Shown one piece after another: positions 7,826-10,940 of a DNA stretch of 10,940 bases. A model generated the notes under the pieces. The model searched no databases. It saw only the letters and a program-made list of their open reading frames with translations, and was not told the origin of the DNA. A program made the position numbers and the translations under genes. Numbering within the stretch: the first letter of the stretch is position 1; every line of letters starts with the position of its first letter. Origin of the DNA: Euperipatoides rowelli (taxonomy: Eukaryota; Onychophora; Udeonychophora; Euonychophora; Peripatopsidae); NCBI GenBank assembly GCA_003024985.2, contig PXIH01S0003238.1; one strand, given 5' to 3'.

Positions 7826-9479
7826 TCTTGAAGTCGCAACAATTGTTCTATAAAAATACTTATCTTGAAAACCTTTATACAAATGTATCTGTTTTTGCCC
7901 TTCCCTCCCAAAAAATCTACATTACAAAATGAATGACCTGCATCCATTAGATAAAAAAAAAAACTATACCATATTTACCCTCTCATCATAAGTAATAAAT
8001 TGCTACAGTAATTAGTAGTCTATTTTATGATAAATAATTTTAGAGTAGCCTAAGCTTATATCTTTTAAATTTAAGTTTACTATACATTTCCACAATTTTA
8101 AATATATTATCAGGGAGGAGGAGGAATGGGTGGGTGGACATAATTTCCAAATTATAATGAATCAGATTCTTCATTAAATTTAATATGATTTAATATTTAA
8201 TAAACAGGCTAATTAAACCTAGAGCCTAATTATTATTATTATTATTACTAATACCCAGAGACATATTTTGAAAGTTATCATTTAAGATTTTCTTTAGCAA
8301 ACTATTAAACATGAAATTTAATTGATATGGACCAATAGTTTAAAGATGCTGGAGGAGGAGGGAAGTACAGACAGACACATACCCTAAAGCCTTTAACTCT
8401 GGATAGTTTATCCCTTAGGCTAAAATTGGAATATTAAATTTCAAATAATTTAAGATTAAATAACCTAACTTTTTCTATAAAACAAGCAAACAATACATGT
8501 GCAAGTCAACAATTACAGTATATTCAAAGCTTACAATATAAAAAATAAAAATATAAAAATATTAAAACTTTTGATTTTTAATTTAATTTTATTACAGCAG
8601 CCTAAAAATCTATCTACTAATTATATTACTAATAAACAAGTTACCCTTTATTACCTTTGTATTATTTTATTTTTTTAACAAATTGTTTGTTAAACGAAAA
8701 CCATTCAAAAAAATTTAAAAATTCAGACCTTTTCTTACTAACACAAACTAATCAGGAAGACCTTGTTAACCCTATGGTACAATAATATACTTTTTTTTCT
8801 CTCGATAAAGATACTTTATTTTGATTCAGAATAGCTTATATAGTTTTTTATGCTTGTTTACTATCTGGAGTTTGAGTTGGGACTAATCAAGCCTGATTTC
8901 CGTTAGATTAGCCGTTTGGCATTTTCTCAGTTGACTTGCTTATATACTACTCGTATAGACTGCTGTAGAGTTCAAACTGTTAAGCTGATTTTAATAAAAA
9001 TGATTTACAATAATTACTAAATTATTATAGAAGTCTTAATATTGAAATAAAAATTTGGTAAATAGTCTATTGAAGAGAATTTTTAAAAAATGTAGTCTCA
9101 CGATGATTATCTTGTGAGAAATGCTTAGCTGAATAGGCCTACCAATATGTGTTTAAACAAAATGGTTCTGATTATTAAGAATTTGATTTTCAACTAATGA
9201 TTCATTGCGGTTTTCCCACAAACTACGAGAAATAAGATTTTACAATTTTACTTTTTATTTTTTTTAAGATTAAAATTAGTTTATAATTACTAATAATTTT
9301 TATTTTTCTAGCTCATTGGATTAAATGAATGCCTTAAAAAAAGGTACATATTAAGAATTGGATAATGAATATTACTGTGATTATCTCAGAAATGATGAAA
9401 ACCTTAGAAAGAAAGAGATCTTCCGATTAATGAATATCAAATATTCATTTTAAAAGAAAAAAAAAAAGGTTTTGATTTA
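7826..9479. other. Unexplained 1.65-kb middle of the element
   Basis: This lies between the two halves of the pseudogene. The family's middle (roughly 250 residues, including the region before the ID-S motif) should be here, but I could not read it in any frame. The gap is also longer than that middle would need, so a secondary insertion, an intron or heavy decay is likely. Visible landmarks are an ATT repeat (8229-8248), two GGAGGAGG tracts (8114-8123 and 8350-8361), and a perfect hairpin at 8674-8694 (TTTAACAAA, TTG loop, TTTGTTAAA). A 32-nt exon-like segment at 9312-9343 (+) is discussed under findings. Confidence 0.4.
8674..8694. repeat. Perfect 9-bp stem hairpin
   Basis: TTTAACAAA (8674-8682), a TTG loop, and TTTGTTAAA (8686-8694). 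The stem is all A/T except for one C-G pair in each arm. It lies in the unexplained middle of the transposon and has no T-tail or coding context to suggest a role. Confidence 0.6.
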
Positions 9480-9824
9480 GAATTTGATTTACGATTAATG
9501 ATTTTGACTTGTGTTTCTTGTAGCAATTTTAACCTTTCACAGTCACAACACAAATGGTTTTTTGACTCTCTCCGTACCATCAGCTCACCAAAGTTTAAAC
9601 TAATCTCCATTTTTCCACTATCGTAGGTACTCTAAACAGGTTTTGAAAACCTTATTGGGAGTCCAAGACTTTTCTTGGTCTCCAAGCTTTTCTCCAGAAT
9701 ATGCAAAATAAGCTTGCTTTACAAAGTCAATGATGTTTTTTTCTTTGATTTTGCAGAGAGTATTCAACACAAATGTAGCAAAATGCACTAAGATTGTTTC
9801 ACTAACTCTTCGTGAAGAACTCAT
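9480..9824 (-). pseudogene. N-terminal part of FHQD/RYQGRW family transposon protein, broken
   Basis: An ATG at 9824-9822 starts MSSSRRVSETILVHF, chosen because the family usually begins with a short basic stretch before a cysteine motif. One base out of frame the peptide then reads FCYICVEYSLQNQRKK. Back in the first frame it reads IIDFVKQAYFAYSGEKLGDQ and KSWTPNKVFKTCLEYLR, with TAG at 9620-9618. After another frame change come SLNFGELMVRRESKNHLCCD and CERL. The CYIC, C--C and CC-C pairs look like an N-terminal zinc-binding module, and GDQ-KSW-P--V-KTC is the clearest family signature. With two frame changes and a stop it cannot be translated. Similarity fades by 9480. Confidence 0.85.
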
Positions 9825-9984
9825 ATTTATCTGGAAAAAAAAAACACACACAAAAAATTTTTAATTAATATATATGCAATGAATAAACTTGTAAAACAAT
9901 GTTAAAGATTAGATTAAAAAGACAGGCCAAACCTTCTGCATATGTCAGAAGCTATGTACAGGATATTGAAAAAAAAAAAAAAAT

Positions 9985-10115
9985 TACGTTTAAGGTTTGA
10001 TATCCATTATCTCAAAAACTAGAGCCAATTAGGCAAATGGTTATTTTTAAATTCAGCATGCCCAAAATATCCTAAATTAGTTCAAATATCCTTGGCAATC
10101 GAACAAAAGTTGTTG
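9985..10115. repeat. Right terminal inverted repeat of the 3.5-kb element
   Basis: This is the inverse partner of 6641-6760. It contains ATCTCAAAAACTAGAGCCAA, ATTTTTAAATTCAGCATGCC, TTGGCAAT and GAACAAAAGTTGTTG. It lies about 160 bases upstream of the ATG of the N-terminal fragment, a suitable place for the element's 5' end and promoter. Confidence 0.6.
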
Positions 10116-10773
10116 CTTTTTTTGGTGGCGGGGGAGGGGATGGCAAATTTGCTAGAAATACTGTATTTTATATTCTCAAGGAAATGTACACTATTTTTAT
10201 TACTTGGTCATATGGACATTTTATCGGTGTTTGAGATTTGGTTGTCATTTAGAGTAGCCTATCTTTCACGTGGAAATTTCCATTCACGTCTCGGCTATAT
10301 TTGAGCCACTAGTCGCAGTGGCTGAACCAGGTTGGGCCCTATTCATTGAGCTTGCAAACACTTTACTGTGGCAGGTTAAATTAATTCTCATGAGTTATTT
10401 ACTCCTTACAAGATATAACCTTTTATATGTACAAAATATTGAAATGTAACAAAGTTTATTACTTTAATAATGTAGATTGCAGTTTCAATTTTAATTGGGA
10501 TGACTTTACTGAATGAAAGAGTAGCTGTAATTTGCATAATCAAAATAGAGAGTTCATTTTATTTTGTTTTAAATTTTGTATTCAAATGTTAACACTTTAC
10601 AAAATTAATAGGTATGATACTGTAATCATATAGATGTTTCATTCAGTAATTTTAAAGCATTTGTTTCAGCTCAAAATAATAAGTAATATGGTTAATAAGT
10701 AAATAAGTACTTCATTATTTCTTATGAGCGATTCCTTTAGATTGGATTGTTTTTGCTTACCAGAATATATCAA
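10116..10773. other. Flank with no gene; two small inverted repeats
   Basis: No exon or mobile-element signature could be supported. Two structures stand out. One is the perfect 12-bp palindrome TGGAAATTTCCA (10271-10282) with ACGT on either side. The other is a 7-bp hairpin AGCCACT/AGTGGCT (10304-10310 and 10317-10323, AGTCGC loop). They are only 21 bases apart and may mark a small element or a protein-binding region. Confidence 0.4.
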
Positions 10774-10940
10774 TTACCGTAAAATTCCGAGCAAGGGCGC
10801 ATGCGCTTTTATCATTCGTTTGGGGGGAAATGGGGGGGGGGGGCACTCTTGTTCGGCTCCATGCTAGTGAACCTTAGATTTACCACAATGCATTGCAAAA
10901 TTGACCAGCTGCTCTTGTTTGGATACAATCAGAATTCCTT
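10774..10940. mobile_element. Possible end of a TACCGTAAAATTCCG-type repeat, cut by the window
   Basis: TTACCGTAAAATTCCGAGCA followed by AGGGCGCATGCGC (with the palindrome GCGCATGCGC, 10797-10806) and then G-rich tracts (12 Gs at 10832-10843) is unlike the AT-rich background. It resembles the widespread dispersed repeats that start with CCGTA, an A/T run, then CCG and a GCGC block. That resemblance is from memory and approximate. No second end is visible, so the element would continue past the right edge. Confidence 0.3.

Larger units (their letters stand above)
6641..10115 (-). mobile_element. Inverted-repeat-bounded transposon carrying the FHQD/RYQGRW family gene, decayed
   Basis: The left end (6641-6760) and the reverse complement of the right end (about 9985-10115) share, in order, CAACA, ATTGCCAA-ATAT, TGCTGA-TT-AAAAT, then ATTGGCTCTA with a T run and AGAT. 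The ATTGGCTCTA part matches at about 20 of 22 bases and the rest at perhaps two thirds. Between the ends lie, both on the - strand and in the right order, the N-terminal and C-terminal parts of one protein family. This is the layout of an autonomous DNA transposon with long inverted repeats. I could not fix the outermost base or find a target duplication. The superfamily is not recognised. The insertion is antisense to the putative host gene. Confidence 0.65.

Noticed and set aside
10092-10304. 70-codon open frame on the + strand
   Set aside because: It starts inside the right inverted repeat of the transposon and continues into flank with no motif.
10304-10360. Possible tRNA-like or SINE head around the AGCCACT hairpin
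   Set aside because: There is no acceptor stem, and no A-box or B-box could be placed. It is only a 7-bp hairpin.

Overview
The window is an AT-rich (about 70%) stretch of an animal nuclear genome with no intact protein-coding gene. There is no operon, ribosome binding site or bacterial-type promoter. Instead it shows short spliced-exon candidates with GT/AG borders and poly-T acceptors, plus several generations of decayed transposable elements and simple repeats. TAGGCCTA/TAGCCTA-type words recur. The decayed protein families (a multi-copy FHQD/RYQGRW family, hAT, a CR1/Jockey-like LINE) fit an invertebrate metazoan. I cannot name the species or phylum.

Host gene. Two short exon candidates lie on the + strand, at 17-146 and at 6256-6318 (or 6272-6318 with a downstream acceptor). 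The first ends on a whole codon and the shorter form of the second starts on one, so they can join in frame across an intron of about 6.1 kb. I do not recognise the protein. Nearly everything else would then be intron.

Left half (150-5100). Four diverged tandem copies of a roughly 150-bp unit lie at 308-870. A nested cluster follows. The outer body, 1142-3121, has GGCCYCTTTC ends and TTA at both borders (Harbinger-like). Inside it are a 284-bp hAT-type MITE (1567-1850) and a 689-bp hAT deletion derivative (2140-2828). Each inner insertion has a perfect 8-bp target duplication, and the larger one keeps the coding sequence for the transposase C-terminal tail. The outer element abuts, and may have broken, a decayed LINE reverse-transcriptase tail on the - strand (about 3125-3545). 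A 58-bp-spaced repeat (3952-4037) and a 206-bp-spaced duplication (4731-5084) follow.

Right half (6640-10115). A decayed DNA-transposon-like element of about 3.5 kb has diverged inverted repeats of roughly 110-130 bp at both ends. On the - strand it carries the N-terminal part (9824-9480) and C-terminal part (7825-6925) of a protein family that I know only as uncharacterised multi-copy proteins of invertebrates (motifs LGDQ-K-W, S-KCVLLHNGN, CLWD-R, ERFHQDI, RYQGRW, ADYC). It has at least four frameshifts and several stops. The 1.65 kb between the two parts is unexplained. Near the right edge (about 10774) is what looks like the end of another TACCGTAAAATTCCG-type repeat that runs out of the window. 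The most interesting object is the inverted-repeat-bounded element, because it suggests the uncharacterised family is a transposase.
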